Notes under the pieces: generated by a model
What the model was told of the DNA's origin: nothing
What the model saw: only the letters and a program-made list of their open reading frames with translations
Database searches by the model: none
Part shown: positions 44,777 through 54,266 of the stretch, piece after piece
Layout: the number at the start of each line of letters is the position of its first letter
How positions within the stretch are numbered: the first letter of the stretch is position 1
Source: Parablautia intestinalis
GTDB lineage: Bacteria > Bacillota > Clostridia > Lachnospirales > Lachnospiraceae
NCBI GenBank assembly: GCA_003612395.1
Contig: RAYQ01000001.1
Span: 186,001 to 250,000 of the forward strand
DNA length: 64,000 nt
Direction of reading: 5' to 3'
Program-made: the position numbers and the translations under genes

Positions 44777-44981
44777 CATTTATATACTAACCCCACCCGA
44801 CAAAGACATGGAAGGAAAATACACCAAGTTGACCGCCGGGAAGAAAATGCTCAATCAGCGGTATCTTGCATTAAAAGCGGAAGTGAAAGAAGCGGAGAAA
44901 ATCAGAAAGAGTGTTTACAGTATCTTGCGTCAGGAACGGCGGGAACGGCAAACCCGCAGAAAACAGGATATGGAGCGATAA
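44777..44981 (+). pseudogene. C-terminal remnant of a relaxase/mobilization protein
   Basis: The open frame after the IS3 end reads 'DKDMEGKYTKLTAGKKMLNQ', 'RYLALKAEVKEAEKIRKSVY' and 'SILRQERRERQTRRKQDMER'. This coiled, basic tail is typical of the end of relaxases from clostridial conjugative elements. The rest of the gene is absent. A GC-rich stem (GGCGGCGGG/CCGCCGCC, 44989-45022) follows and may be its old terminator. Confidence 0.6.
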
Positions 44982-45076
44982 CAGACAAGGCGGCGGGATA
45001 GTCAACACCTGTCACCGCCGCCCTATTTGAGAATTTCATTTGCCAGCCTTTTTTGAGGAAACCATGCACAGCGGAA

Positions 45077-45823
45077 TCAGTTGTCGGAGCTGATTCTTTG
45101 CACTTCAAAAAATACACCATCCCATGGAATAATCAGAGTGTTTTCGTCCTTTATATAAAAAGTATCACCAATGCCGCCTGCATTTTCTATAGCCACTACC
45201 TGAATAGAATCTTTGGAAATTCCCAGCGTTTCCAGACTAGTGCCTTGATAGATGGATGAAAAATCATCTGCGGTCTGAATGCTTTCGATATATTGGGGGG
45301 AATCCAGACGGTGTTGGTCATCATATATAGCATAATCATTAAAATATTCAAAACGGGTTCCCATAAGCGCAGAGCAATCTTCCTCTGACATGGCACTATA
45401 GGCACCAAAAGTTGATGAAGTTATCTGCCATGTACCCAAATAGGAGGGCGAAGAAGAGGATACATCTGGGGATGGAGCGGCAGTCTCAGCTTCAGAGTCC
45501 ACTTTTTCGGAGACAGGCTGGGGACTGGGGGAAATTTGGGACTGGTTGGTCTCAGCCTGTGAGGGCTGTTCCATATCTGGCTGTTCTGGCACAGACTGAT
45601 TTTGAGTTTCCTGTGTTGATTCTTCCTGGGCAGGATTTTCTATTGGAATCGGTTCTGTAACAGGAAGTGTTGACTGTTGCTGGCTGTTACTTCCGCATCC
45701 TGTTATGGTACAAGTTAATAGCAGTATAAAGCCAGTCAGTAAAACGATAGTTTTCCGATCTATGGCAGACAGGGGGAATTTTAACGAAAATTCTTTTTGA
45801 AATAATTTATTTGTTTGTTTCAT
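45077..45823 (-). CDS. lipoprotein of unknown function
   Basis: A 248-residue protein with AAAGGAG before the ATG. An unusually long N-region (about 25 residues) precedes the hydrophobic core and the lipobox 'TCTITGC' near residue 43. Then follow about 85 residues rich in Gln, Ser, Pro and Glu, a wall-spanning linker. The C-terminal 110 residues begin 'SYLGTWQITSSTFGAYSAMS' and look like a small beta domain ('IQVVAIENAGGIGDTFYIKD'). The family is not recognised. The gene is alone between two mobile-element remnants. Confidence 0.78.
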   Translation of the reverse strand: MKQTNKLFQKEFSLKFPLSAIDRKTIVLLTGFILLLTCTITGCGSNSQQQSTLPVTEPIPIENPAQEESTQETQNQSVPEQPDMEQPSQAETNQSQISPSPQPVSEKVDSEAETAAPSPDVSSSSPSYLGTWQITSSTFGAYSAMSEEDCSALMGTRFEYFNDYAIYDDQHRLDSPQYIESIQTADDFSSIYQGTSLETLGISKDSIQVVAIENAGGIGDTFYIKDENTLIIPWDGVFFEVQRISSDN

Positions 45824-46000
45824 TTGTTGTTACTCCTTTCATATCTATAAGTTTTATAGGCGTTTGCGAAACGCCAGAACCCACATAAATACGGGATTCT
45901 CTTTGTCACAAAATAAAACAACTCCTCACTGGTCTGTGGTATAATTGAAATGTCCAGTAACAATTATCCATATCCACCAGTAAAGGAATCGTATCTATAA

Positions 46001-47356
46001 ATGATAACACATAAACAGCTCTCTTTGGCAGATATTTTTACCGATTGCATAGCGAACAAAGTTCGCTTTAATAAATTTGGTAATGGTAAATATCAGTTCC
46101 TCGCACTTCTCGAAAATACCATCAACTTAGATGAAATTGTCCCAGTGTCCTTTATTTCTTATTTCCATGCCGCCACTGGCAGGCCCCGTAAGCATCTGCT
46201 TTAACCAATGCTCAGGGCTCTATTATTACAGCTTATCTTCTCAATCCCAACAACATCCCTGCTGATCGTATTCCTGAAATACTCCCAGGAACTGCGGGAC
46301 TTCTGCGGGTTTGATGCTGTCCCGGATGCCTCTAAATTCACCCGGTTCAAACAGGATTTTTTGTCGGACTTACAATCCATGTTCGATCATCTTGCTGACC
46401 TGACCGAACCGATCTGCCATTGTATTGATACACAGAAAACTTCCATGCTTCTCTTTGGCACCTCTGGCATTGAGGCATAGGTTACAGAAAACAATCCCAA
46501 ATATGCAAACCGTATCATCAAACAACTTAAAGCCTTCAAAAAAGCAAAAGGGATGGACGATTCCTTTGACCCTTATAAAGCCGCCTACGGCTCCATGCCT
46601 TCCCATGCTGCCGCCAATCCGGCCATTCAGCAGATGTACATTAACGGGCATTTCTGTTATGCTTATAAATTCGGTATTATTGCCAACGGACTCGGTATTG
46701 TCCGGGATATTTCCTTTTATAACAAGGACTTTCTTGAGGCTCATCCTGATATCATTGTTGGAAAAAACTCCGATTCCCCGGATGAAGATAAGAGTCTTGC
46801 CGATTCCAAGGCATTGATTCCCACTTTAAAGGATTTCTTTCGGAAACATCCGCTTATCAATTCGGAAACTTTTCCGGGGGATGCCGCATTTGATTCCATT
46901 GAAATCTACAAATACCTGTTACAGGAAACTTCCTTTGAGAAAGCTTACATTCCCCTCAACGGCAGAATCTCCCTTCCGGAATTCGACTGCCTGCTGAATA
47001 AGGACGGCATCCCCTGCGGCAGGATGTTTTATATTTATCCCAAGAAAAACCTGCGCGCCTATCCCGGTACACTCCGTGGTACGGCCAAATGGGATTCCAC
47101 CTATAAGCTCAGGGTAAATGTTGAGAAATCAATCAGCCATTTCACGGACAGATATCCTTATCTGCTTTGTTTTCATGTCTTAAAATTCTTGTTATCCACA
47201 TCCACCTCCTGTAAGTCCGGCTCAACCAGACCTTTACCCTATTGGAACCAAGATTTTAAACCTGTTTCGCAATTACCTACTATCAGTTTTGATTTATCGG
47301 TTTGCGCCGAGAAAAATTATACCATGCTCAATTACGAAAAGCAATCCTCGCTCTAA
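46001..47356 (+). pseudogene. DDE transposase with two in-frame stop codons
   Basis: One frame runs from the ATG at 46001 to 47356, broken by TAA at 46202 and TAG at 46478. It encodes an IS4/IS5/IS1182-type transposase: N-terminal 'LRDFCGFDAVPDASKFTRFK', the first Asp region 'CHCIDTQKTSMLLF', and 'NSETFPGDAAFDSIEIYKYL' with the second Asp. The segment after 47160 drifts from the family, so the end is also damaged. It has a possible old promoter (TATAAT at about 45941). Terminal repeats were not found. Confidence 0.8.
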
Positions 47357-48254
47357 GTCCGTTCCTTGACCGTCTGGATTTTTGCCGTTGCCATTTCGCC
47401 GCCGAAAACGGAGAACAGGATTTGACAATCCTGCCTCCGCTTTCGTCCGCTTCATTCTAACGGTAAAACCGTCTGCACTACTTTGGTGGTTGTCGTTAGG
47501 TTTTGCGGTGGCTCTGCCCCCGCCAATTTTATCAACTTAAGCCGAAAATTCGCTAACTATAAATTTACGCATATGAAAAAACCATTTGTTATTCCATGAT
47601 GACTCACTTTCCTTTTGAAATGTCTGTCTGAACGGATAATGGACCTTACGTTTTTGGCGCGCTGAATCAACTGCTGCAGTTTATCCTTATAACACCGGAT
47701 ATTTATTAAACACCTAACTCAAAAAAGCACTTGACCAAACGCTTCATGGAAGGCTTTGCACTGAGCAAATATATAGTTGAAACAAAAAAGCAAGAGGGGC
47801 TGCAAGCTCATTCCCCGTTTTACGGCATATGGATGTGGCCAAAGTCCTTTGACTGCTGTTTAACACATAGGGCACAACATAGCCGCTTTTTTGCAGTTTT
47901 ATATCACATTTACAGCCTTTCCCTGTCAGATACTCGTTGATTTGCTTTACAAAGCTGTGAAAGCGCTCATCAACCGTTTCCATAAACATATTGAGAATCT
48001 GCCTTTATTATTGTAAGGCTTATTCTTAAATTGTGCCTCTTTATTCTTGCACAAAAAAAAGAGAGGAGCAGCGGCATACCTTAAATCAGTGATTCCCACA
48101 ATTAATTCACTGCCGCTAATAACGGATTCCCATTATCTGAAAAATCCTGTTTGAACGGTCGATTGCAATCCCGCCTTCCCGTTTTGTAAACGATTATTTT
48201 AAAGATTTATTATAATCACTTTGTGGTCACGCGGACTGATAAATTGGAAAGTAT
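47357..48254. other. 900-base stretch of gene debris
   Basis: No intact gene with a ribosome binding site lies here. The first 200 bases continue the transposase pseudogene in shifted frames. On the minus strand 47744-47989 a frame begins 'METVDERFHSFVKQINEYLT' and breaks off after 'QRTLATSICRKTG'; it looks like the start of a small unknown protein whose end is lost. The rest, including an A-run at 48052, shows nothing recognisable. Confidence 0.45.
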
Positions 48255-48788
48255 TTAAGTATTATCATTTAACCTGGCGTATACATAGGTATCTTTCCAA
48301 ATTGGTTTTTCAGTTTCATCTTTCCAGAAATACACATTTTTTCTGAAATGAGCTTCCCGCTGAAATCCTAACGCTTCAAGTAATTTCCACGAGCACTTAT
48401 TATTGGGGTCACATTCTGCATATATCCTGTGTACACCAGTTAAAAATGCTTGTTGAATTAAAGCTTCGCAGCTCTCGGCAGCATAACCATATCCCCAATA
48501 ACCTCGATTAAATACGTATCCTATTTCCAGTGCTTCAAAGTCACGCTTACCCATATATACATTCCCAATCATTTTATGGGATGTTTTTAATTCAACAGCA
48601 ATCATTTCATCTGTGCCAATACGCCATTCAAGATTTTCTTTTGTTTCATCGAAGGTTAGCGGTTTATATGGCTCATATTTCACAACTTCCCTATCAGATA
48701 AATATTCGAATAAATCCTGAATATCTTCTTTTTTGTATCTTCTTAAAATTAATCTTTCTGTTTCTGCTATAATTATTTTGTCTTCCAT
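48255..48788 (-). CDS. GNAT-family N-acetyltransferase (RimJ/RimL-like)
   Basis: A 177-residue acetyltransferase. It begins 'IIIAETERLILRRYKKEDIQ', has 'EIGYVFNRGYWGYGYAAESC' (the acetyl-CoA pyrophosphate loop R/Q-G-x-G/A form) and 'RIYAECDPNNKCSWKLLEAL', then 'GFQREAHFRKNVYFWKDETE'. Such proteins acetylate amino groups of proteins or small molecules; the substrate cannot be told. Single gene in a region of remnants, and it looks intact. Confidence 0.88.
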   Translation of the reverse strand: MEDKIIIAETERLILRRYKKEDIQDLFEYLSDREVVKYEPYKPLTFDETKENLEWRIGTDEMIAVELKTSHKMIGNVYMGKRDFEALEIGYVFNRGYWGYGYAAESCEALIQQAFLTGVHRIYAECDPNNKCSWKLLEALGFQREAHFRKNVYFWKDETEKPIWKDTYVYARLNDNT

Positions 48789-48915
48789 TCCACACCCCGC
48801 TTTTTTGCAAATTTATCATAACTTTGTCCAATCAAAAATGGATTCCTTTCCGCTTTTACACTGTTTTCGCCAAAGGTTCCCGCAGTCCGCCGAACCAAAC
48901 ATAAGCGAACGCTTC

Positions 48916-49661
48916 TTATTCATTTCTTTTTTCAATCGAAACAATCCTGACGGCCGAAGCCATTCCGCCATCGCCATATGAGGGGCTCTCTAAAAACCCT
49001 TTTGATAACTGGCTTATTTCCTGATGATTTAATATTGCATGCATTACTTCATTTTCCCAATGATGTAACCTTGCATTTGATATGGCCTCTATTCCCAGAA
49101 GCGCGTCTACGATATGGTCTTGATAACTGCTAACGTGTTTCTTTATCATAAAACGCATAAGTTCCAGCCGCTTATTCATACTTTTATATTTGAGGAAGCA
49201 GGGGCTGTACGATATTGAATCAACGGTTGATTGACAATCCCAATCTTCAAAACCAGAACGCATAGACTCATCATATCCCCCACACTGTTCAAATACATCC
49301 CGTCTGAGAATGTGTGTCGCCGGACAGCAATTTCGGGATAAAAATGGATTTATGTTTCCTCCGGCAGGGCAGACAATAGAATCTAAAGCCCCAAATGTAT
49401 GCATCCAGGAGGACGCTGCCACCATAGATGGATTGTGACGAAGCAGCTGACTTACCTTTTCTATATATTCGGGTTCCAGTTTATCATCGCCATCCAGTAC
49501 CAATACCATTGGTGAGTGCACTTTCTTAATACCGGCATTTTTTGCGGCAGTAAAGTTTGGACACATAAAGATTCAACAGCTTCAAGAATCATTGACCCCT
49601 GATTAAAACTCGTTATGACTGCCTCTATATCTGTCCTAAAACCATCTTTACTTTTATTCAT
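48916..49661 (-). pseudogene. family 2 glycosyltransferase with internal deletion and frameshift
   Basis: The ATG at 49661 (GGAG six bases upstream) starts 'MNKSKDGFRTDIEAVITSFN' and 'QGSMILEAVESL', the first strand-helix of a GT-A fold. Near 49570 the frame shifts and resumes 'AAKNAGIKKVHSPMVLVLDG' and 'DDKLEPEYIEKV' with the DxD motif intact, ending at 48916. About 35 residues between the two parts, which should carry the nucleotide-binding Asp region, are missing. The C-terminal half shows 'GGYDESMRSGFEDWDCQSTV'. Confidence 0.8.
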
Positions 49662-49697
49662 TTTAATCTCCATTCCGGAGCGTAAACGTAACAGGGC

Positions 49698-49827
49698 GAA
49701 GAGAATTCGCGTATGCGAATTCTCTTCTGCCGCCAAAGCAATTTGTGACGCTCTGGCACAAATTGCCGTGTGAAAAATAAGCCATCAGGCTTATTTTTCA
49801 CATTATCCCTTGTTCTAATGGCGGCAG
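49698..49827. repeat. nested hairpin element, second copy of the paired-hairpin type
   Basis: Three perfect stems follow one another: GAAGAGAATTCGC/GCGAATTCTCTTC (49698-49727), CAATTTGTG/CACAAATTG (49739-49765) and TGTGAAAAATAAGCC/GGCTTATTTTTCACA (49769-49802). CTGCCGCCA (49727-49735) and TGGCGGCAG (49819-49827) close an outer stem around the last two. The first two stems resemble those at 7867-7953 in sequence and order. Confidence 0.75.
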
Positions 49828-49848
49828 CCTAATGAAATATTTTTATCT

Positions 49849-50352
49849 TTATGCAGAAACGGAAATATTCGTACCGGATTCCGGTTTCGATAATTTACTG
49901 TTCTTCGTATAAATTACAGGTTCTGTCTTAACGACATCCGTTGTTTCTTCTACAGATATACCGTTGTCTGCGTCCGTCTGAACCGAATCGGTCTTCTCGT
50001 TTGATGCAGCCTTTCCACTTTCACTGATGCTTATGGTATCTGTGTCCTCATTCCGGCTTTCCGCTATCCTCTTTTCCAGTTCTTCACGCTCTTCCCTGCG
50101 CTTCCTGACGGCGTTTTCCTGCTCCGCTTTCGCTTTTTCTCTTGCCTCTTTTGCCTCCTGCTTCATTCCTTCTTCTGCTTTTTTTTGATATCCCTCCGCT
50201 TTATCCGCAAAGTCCCCTACATACCCCATCGCCCGTTCCATGACAGCTGTATCTCCTCTCCGCTCTGCCTCTTTATAGACACGGAAAGGTGTATTCAGCA
50301 ATTTCATATTCGTGCTTGCCCCTGCAATGCCTTCCATTATTTTCGTATGCAT
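49849..50352 (-). CDS. coiled-coil protein, unknown function
   Basis: The ATG at 50352 (MHTKIMEGIAGASTNMKLL) follows AAAGGAGGG; the frame extends 21 codons upstream without support. The 167-residue protein has a short N-terminal region ('NTPFRVYKEAERRGDTAVME'), then about 60 residues of charged helix (Glu, Lys, Arg, Ala heptads, 'KQEAKEAREKAKAEQENAVR'), and a Ser/Thr/Glu-rich disordered tail. No membrane segment or signal is seen. It follows the gene at 50422 after 70 bases, probably in the same operon as the LytTR system. Confidence 0.72.
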   Translation of the reverse strand: MHTKIMEGIAGASTNMKLLNTPFRVYKEAERRGDTAVMERAMGYVGDFADKAEGYQKKAEEGMKQEAKEAREKAKAEQENAVRKRREEREELEKRIAESRNEDTDTISISESGKAASNEKTDSVQTDADNGISVEETTDVVKTEPVIYTKNSKLSKPESGTNISVSA

Positions 50353-50421
50353 AAATCCCTCCTTTGAATTTTTCCAGACATAATCCTTTTTAAGAAACCC
50401 CAATAATGCCGCCATTCTCTT

Positions 50422-50982
50422 TTATTCTGATACGGAAGCATTCTGCCGTCTGTATGTATCATTATCTTTCTTGCTTAACTCGTTTTCTACCTGCGCCAGC
50501 TTTTTCTCAAGCTCCCGGATTTTCTTTTCATCCCCAAAAGCTGTCCGGATCTGCTGCTTAAGCTGCTTCTTTTTTTCTTTCAGCTTCCCAATTTCCCTGT
50601 CAACCTTATCCGTATTTGTGACACATTTCTCCGCCGGCTTTCCCTGTCTGTCTCCCCTTACCTTCGGTGCTTTGCCATCTTCGCTTTCCCCGGAACGGTC
50701 GTCCTTTCCATTTGCATGGTCAGCTTTCGGAGCATCAAAAAAGATTTTCCGGCTGCCGTTCTCATCCTGGCCTACCCGGTACAAACCCGTATGCGTTTGC
50801 CCCGATTTTTCACTGCTAATGTATTCATCCTGTGGTTCGGGCAGCCTGCAGGAGCTTTTCTCCTCAGCAGTTTTCTCTACTTCCTTTGCCCTTTCCGCCT
50901 TCTGGACGTCCTGTTTTCCTTTCACCTTCTCTGCGTAGTCGATGCCGGAATGATCATAATTTCCATGAATCTGCATTGCCAT
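50422..50982 (-). CDS. Lys/Glu-rich protein with C-terminal coiled coil, unknown function
   Basis: A 186-residue hydrophilic protein with AGGAGG before the ATG. It opens 'MAMQIHGNYDHSGIDYAEKV', has a conserved-looking middle ('TGLYRVGQDENGSRKIFFDA') and ends in a coiled coil ('KLKEKKKQLKQQIRTAFGDE', 'IRELEKKLAQVENELSKK'). The middle resembles small proteins found in tandem with the next gene in Lachnospiraceae, but I cannot name the family. It lies about 120 bases after the sensor kinase gene. Confidence 0.72.
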   Translation of the reverse strand: MAMQIHGNYDHSGIDYAEKVKGKQDVQKAERAKEVEKTAEEKSSCRLPEPQDEYISSEKSGQTHTGLYRVGQDENGSRKIFFDAPKADHANGKDDRSGESEDGKAPKVRGDRQGKPAEKCVTNTDKVDREIGKLKEKKKQLKQQIRTAFGDEKKIRELEKKLAQVENELSKKDNDTYRRQNASVSE

Positions 50983-51099
50983 AAGTATGTTCCTCCTTCA
51001 ATCTGATATTGTCAAGCGACTGCTAAGCAGTCGCTTTGAGCTGCCTTGTAGTTGACAGACAGCTTCTTTTTCTCTTTTTCGGTTATAGAAGGTAACATT

Positions 51100-52455
51100 T
51101 TAATTCATTTGCTGTGTACTGCTTTCTGGATGCTGTGGAATGATCAGCAGCACATGGAGGACAAATACATTCTCCTGTGTCTCTATATTCATTGCACCGT
51201 CATATTTTTCAACCACCTTTTTTATATTCGACAAGCCCGTCCCTTTTTTGAATGCGCCTTTCTCAGGGAAGCTGTTCTCGATTTCTATCATAAGCAAATC
51301 CCCCTGAATCCGCCCGGACACCTTGATATATTTTTCTATGCCGCCGTCCAGACTCTTTACTGCCTGAATGGCATTATCCAGTGCATTTGACAGGACAATG
51401 CAGATATCAATGTCCTTAAGGCCACACGGGTATGGCAGAAGGAGAGAACATTCCACATCTATCCCCATGCTTTTTGCAATCCCTAATTTGTTTCCCAACA
51501 GGATATCCACTACCGGATTATTGGTACTGCAGGGGAATGACATTTTTTCCGCTATATCGTCCATATCCTCCATATAACTTACCGCTTCCTCCAGTTTCCC
51601 GCTCTGCAAAAGCTTTTTTATCACTGCGATGTGGTTTCTGATGTCATGGCGGAAGGACTTTGTCCTGTCATAACGGGCCTTCGCTTCCTCCACATACTGG
51701 TTCAGGGAATGTTCCTGCTGCTCCAGCAGTGAAATCTCGGTGCTGAGGCGGAAATTCTGCTGCAGTTTCTTATAAGAAAACAGGATGCAGAACAGGCTGG
51801 CAAGTCCCAGAAAATACATGGCCAGCATCTGCCCGTGACTGAAAAAGTGTCCCGCAGGCCCTTTGTCCGCCAGGATCTCAAACTGGAAGTCAAATTCAAT
51901 CACATTGATATAGTTACTCATAATAAATATCATCAGGATAGGAATGAAAATCAGAAACGTTTGCTGTATTTGTGCCGGAGAGCAAAAGGTATCCACGGGA
52001 TAAAGAACATCCCGGGAAAAATAGCGGTATACGATATAATAGCAAAACCCGCTCAGCAAAAGGGACGACGCCTCGCAGATCAGCATGGCCGCAATATTGC
52101 CTGTTTCATGGAAAAAAGCGGGCATCCATGGGTATGAAAGGCTCATCAGCGAGCTCACACTTCCATAGCAGAGCAGCATGATTTCCATTGTCAGGGTCAC
52201 ATACAGAAGGGAAACTTTAAAATTCACATGGCAGCCAAAAACTCCGCATATCGAAATCAACAAAACAAACGCCATGAAGCCAGCGATCGTACTAACCGGA
52301 ATAAACTCGCTGACAATCACCGCACCTATTCCAAACAGGAAATAAAAAGGAGTCCACATTTTCTTTTTCAGGAACTTTGACAGAAAATAAATCTGGAAAG
52401 ACGTTTCAAGCACGCCCATAATGTATATATTAAAAAAATCTAAATACTCAGCCAT
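51100..52455 (-). CDS. AgrC-like GHKL sensor histidine kinase
   Basis: A 451-residue kinase. Residues 1-225 hold six or seven hydrophobic segments with small loops, as in AgrC/peptide-pheromone receptors. The cytoplasmic part has the His box 'SFRHDIRNHIAVIKKLLQSG', the N box 'IVLSNALDNAIQAVKSLDGG' and the G box 'GTGLSNIKKVVEKYDGAMNI' of the HPK10 class. It signals to the LytTR regulator encoded 27 bases upstream. No peptide pheromone gene or AgrB protease is adjacent. Confidence 0.92.
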   Translation of the reverse strand: MAEYLDFFNIYIMGVLETSFQIYFLSKFLKKKMWTPFYFLFGIGAVIVSEFIPVSTIAGFMAFVLLISICGVFGCHVNFKVSLLYVTLTMEIMLLCYGSVSSLMSLSYPWMPAFFHETGNIAAMLICEASSLLLSGFCYYIVYRYFSRDVLYPVDTFCSPAQIQQTFLIFIPILMIFIMSNYINVIEFDFQFEILADKGPAGHFFSHGQMLAMYFLGLASLFCILFSYKKLQQNFRLSTEISLLEQQEHSLNQYVEEAKARYDRTKSFRHDIRNHIAVIKKLLQSGKLEEAVSYMEDMDDIAEKMSFPCSTNNPVVDILLGNKLGIAKSMGIDVECSLLLPYPCGLKDIDICIVLSNALDNAIQAVKSLDGGIEKYIKVSGRIQGDLLMIEIENSFPEKGAFKKGTGLSNIKKVVEKYDGAMNIETQENVFVLHVLLIIPQHPESSTQQMN

Positions 52456-52481
52456 GTTACCTGCCCCAAATACAAAAACTC

Positions 52482-53186
52482 TTACATATTCTTCATATAC
52501 TGCAGAACAACTCCGGAAAACTCTTTGCTTCGCAGCCGTGATATGGGAACCTCTTTGCCATTGTCCATACAGGCAGTTCCGTTTTTATATCCTTTTAAAT
52601 GCTTCAGGTTGATGAGATAGCTCCTGTGGCACCGGAAAAAATGGTTATCCAGTTTCGTTTCCAGATTTTCAATCCGTTCATAATAATCAAGAACCTCTCC
52701 GGAAACCAGATTCAGATATATTTTCCGGTCTATGATCTCACAGAAAACAATCTCATCCTTTGGAATAATGCGCCCCTCATGTCCCTTTTGTACCAGCAGG
52801 CTGTCTTCGCCGGCGCTGCACATGGAAGTGTAAAGACGCTCCATAGTCCTTTCAAACTGTTTTTGATCCACCGGCTTGACCAGATAATCAAAGGCCTGTA
52901 CCTCAAAAGACCGGAAAACCATCTCTTTTAGTACCGTAATGAAGATCAGGAAACCCCGGAACCGATCTGCCCTCAGTTTCTTTGCCGTTTCCATACCGTC
53001 CATTCCCTTCATCTGGATATCCAGAAACAGGATGTCAATCTGTCCATCATAATTCAGCAGCTCTTCACCGCTTAAAAATGTTCGAATATGGATCTCCCTG
53101 TTCTTTTTTTGAAAAAAATTAGAGACAAAAGCCTTTATATGATGGGACATGTGTTTTTCATCATCACAGATTACAATACGGATCAA
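52482..53186 (-). CDS. LytTR-domain response regulator
   Basis: A 234-residue regulator: receiver domain with 'RIVICDDEKHMSHHI', phospho-Asp in 'IDILFLDIQMKGMDG' and 'AFDYLVKPVDQKQF', then a LytTR DNA-binding domain ('IVFCEIIDRKIYLNLVSGEV', 'FFRCHRSYLINLKHLKGYKN'). The start codon is TTG at 53186, seven bases after AGGAGG. LytTR proteins bind two direct repeats about 21 bp apart, and such repeats lie upstream at 53372-53405. It is first in the operon, before the AgrC-like kinase. Confidence 0.93.
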   Translation of the reverse strand: MIRIVICDDEKHMSHHIKAFVSNFFQKKNREIHIRTFLSGEELLNYDGQIDILFLDIQMKGMDGMETAKKLRADRFRGFLIFITVLKEMVFRSFEVQAFDYLVKPVDQKQFERTMERLYTSMCSAGEDSLLVQKGHEGRIIPKDEIVFCEIIDRKIYLNLVSGEVLDYYERIENLETKLDNHFFRCHRSYLINLKHLKGYKNGTACMDNGKEVPISRLRSKEFSGVVLQYMKNM

Positions 53187-53211
53187 TGTGCCGCCTCCTC
53201 GTAATTATATC

Positions 53212-53323
53212 ATGAATCTGCGATTCATGCTCGCCATTCATCGGTCCCCGAATAAGCAAGCTCATTCTTCTTGCTAACGCTCATTATATCGGCAGCGGCA
53301 AAATATATACTTTTGCCGTTGCC
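53212..53323. repeat. structured spacer in the leader of the LytTR operon
   Basis: ATGAATC/GATTCAT (53212-53228) and GGCAGCGGCAAAA/TTTTGCCGTTGCC (53291-53323, one G-T pair) form hairpins between the predicted promoter and the regulator gene on the minus strand. No coding frame was supported. Confidence 0.5.
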
Positions 53324-53337
53324 ATAAAAAACATTTT

Positions 53338-53405
53338 ATTATAACCTGCCAAAAATATCAAAACGATTTCATTGCTGTGAAATGTTTATCTGTTGCTGTG
53401 AAATG
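53338..53405 (-). promoter_or_regulatory. predicted LytTR-activated promoter
   Basis: Two identical 13-bp repeats (CATTTCACAGCAA on the minus strand) at 53393-53405 and 53372-53384 start exactly 21 bp apart. Immediately downstream is a weak -35 and a perfect TATAAT (53343-53338). Repeats of that spacing before a poor -35 are the usual layout for LytTR activation, and the next gene is the LytTR regulator itself. Confidence 0.65.
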
Positions 53406-53516
53406 CTGTATAAGATTGTTTTTTCGGTCGATTCCATAAAAGCCTATAAACCTTTTTGGGGTGCAGACAGTCATTCACCGGCTGTCTGCACCCCTGTTGT
53501 TTTCATCCTATATTCA

Positions 53517-54146
53517 TCAGCTAATATCCCGTTTCTGATATACCTTTACCGCAATCCGGTATGAGATAAAAAACCAGATAGCAGAGATGATAAGTACAAT
53601 GTTGAAAGCCAGAAGGACATTTTCTTTTACAGGAAAGAGCACATTGATAAAAAGCACAAGCCCCGTAATAATCCCTGCCCCCGCCATAAATGACATCATA
53701 AAGACAATCTGTGATTTTTCCGGATCAAATAAATATGCACACGGCAGACTGATACCGCCTGCAAGCAGACATATGCTCATCCCGATAGTTCCGTACAGTA
53801 ACAGCGAGTAAAGCGTTATTTTCATACCGAAACAGGCAATGACGGCGCAGGGAACCAGCGCTGCCAGCGTCCCCAATACGGCAAGCAGAATATAAAACAA
53901 AAACTTCTCACCAATAATCTGGTTCCTTGGTACCGGCATGGTAATGACATTTTTGTTCCATCCGGAAGCTGCGTCACTGGTAATGCTGATAAAGGCTGCA
54001 GTAGTGGCGGCAGCCGGAGCCAGAACCAAAAGTGCGCTGATTTCCAGCAAAAAGGCTAACCCAAAGCCCAAAACAACCAGGCTTACTATCGTTACGAAGA
54101 TATTGCTTCTGGCAATATAAAGATCTTTCACCAAAACACCTTTCAT
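53517..54146 (-). CDS. ABC-2 type transporter permease
   Basis: The ATG at 54146 follows GAGG. The 209-residue protein has six hydrophobic segments ('IFVTIVSLVVLGFGLAFLLE', 'VSLPCAYLF'-type loops) and no nucleotide-binding motifs, as in ABC-2 permeases of the YtrC/DUF3533 kind. 'GWNKNVITMPVPRNQIIGEK' is the typical cytoplasmic loop of such half-size permeases. It pairs with the ATPase upstream. The substrate is unknown. Confidence 0.88.
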   Translation of the reverse strand: MKGVLVKDLYIARSNIFVTIVSLVVLGFGLAFLLEISALLVLAPAAATTAAFISITSDAASGWNKNVITMPVPRNQIIGEKFLFYILLAVLGTLAALVPCAVIACFGMKITLYSLLLYGTIGMSICLLAGGISLPCAYLFDPEKSQIVFMMSFMAGAGIITGLVLFINVLFPVKENVLLAFNIVLIISAIWFFISYRIAVKVYQKRDIS

Positions 54147-54161
54147 CACTTTTCCTCATTT

Positions 54162-54266
54162 CTGCGCGGCATGAATGGCTCAGCTTTGCTGAGGCTATGT
54201 GCATATCAGGTTTGTATATGCCGCGCAGACGCAAACCTGCCGGCTGAAAATTTTCAATTTTCAGCC
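54162..54266. repeat. structured spacer overlapping the end of the ATPase gene
   Basis: CTGCGCGGCAT/ATGCCGCGCAG (54162-54228) encloses a smaller CTCAGC/GCTGAG stem, and GGCTGAAAATT/AATTTTCAGCC (54242-54266) overlaps the stop codon of the ATPase at 54254. The ATPase therefore ends inside a palindrome, which may have changed its last residues. Confidence 0.6.

Noticed and set aside
51100-53186. A complete agr quorum-sensing locus
   Set aside because: The kinase and LytTR regulator are present, but no AgrB protease or AgrD-like peptide gene was found nearby.
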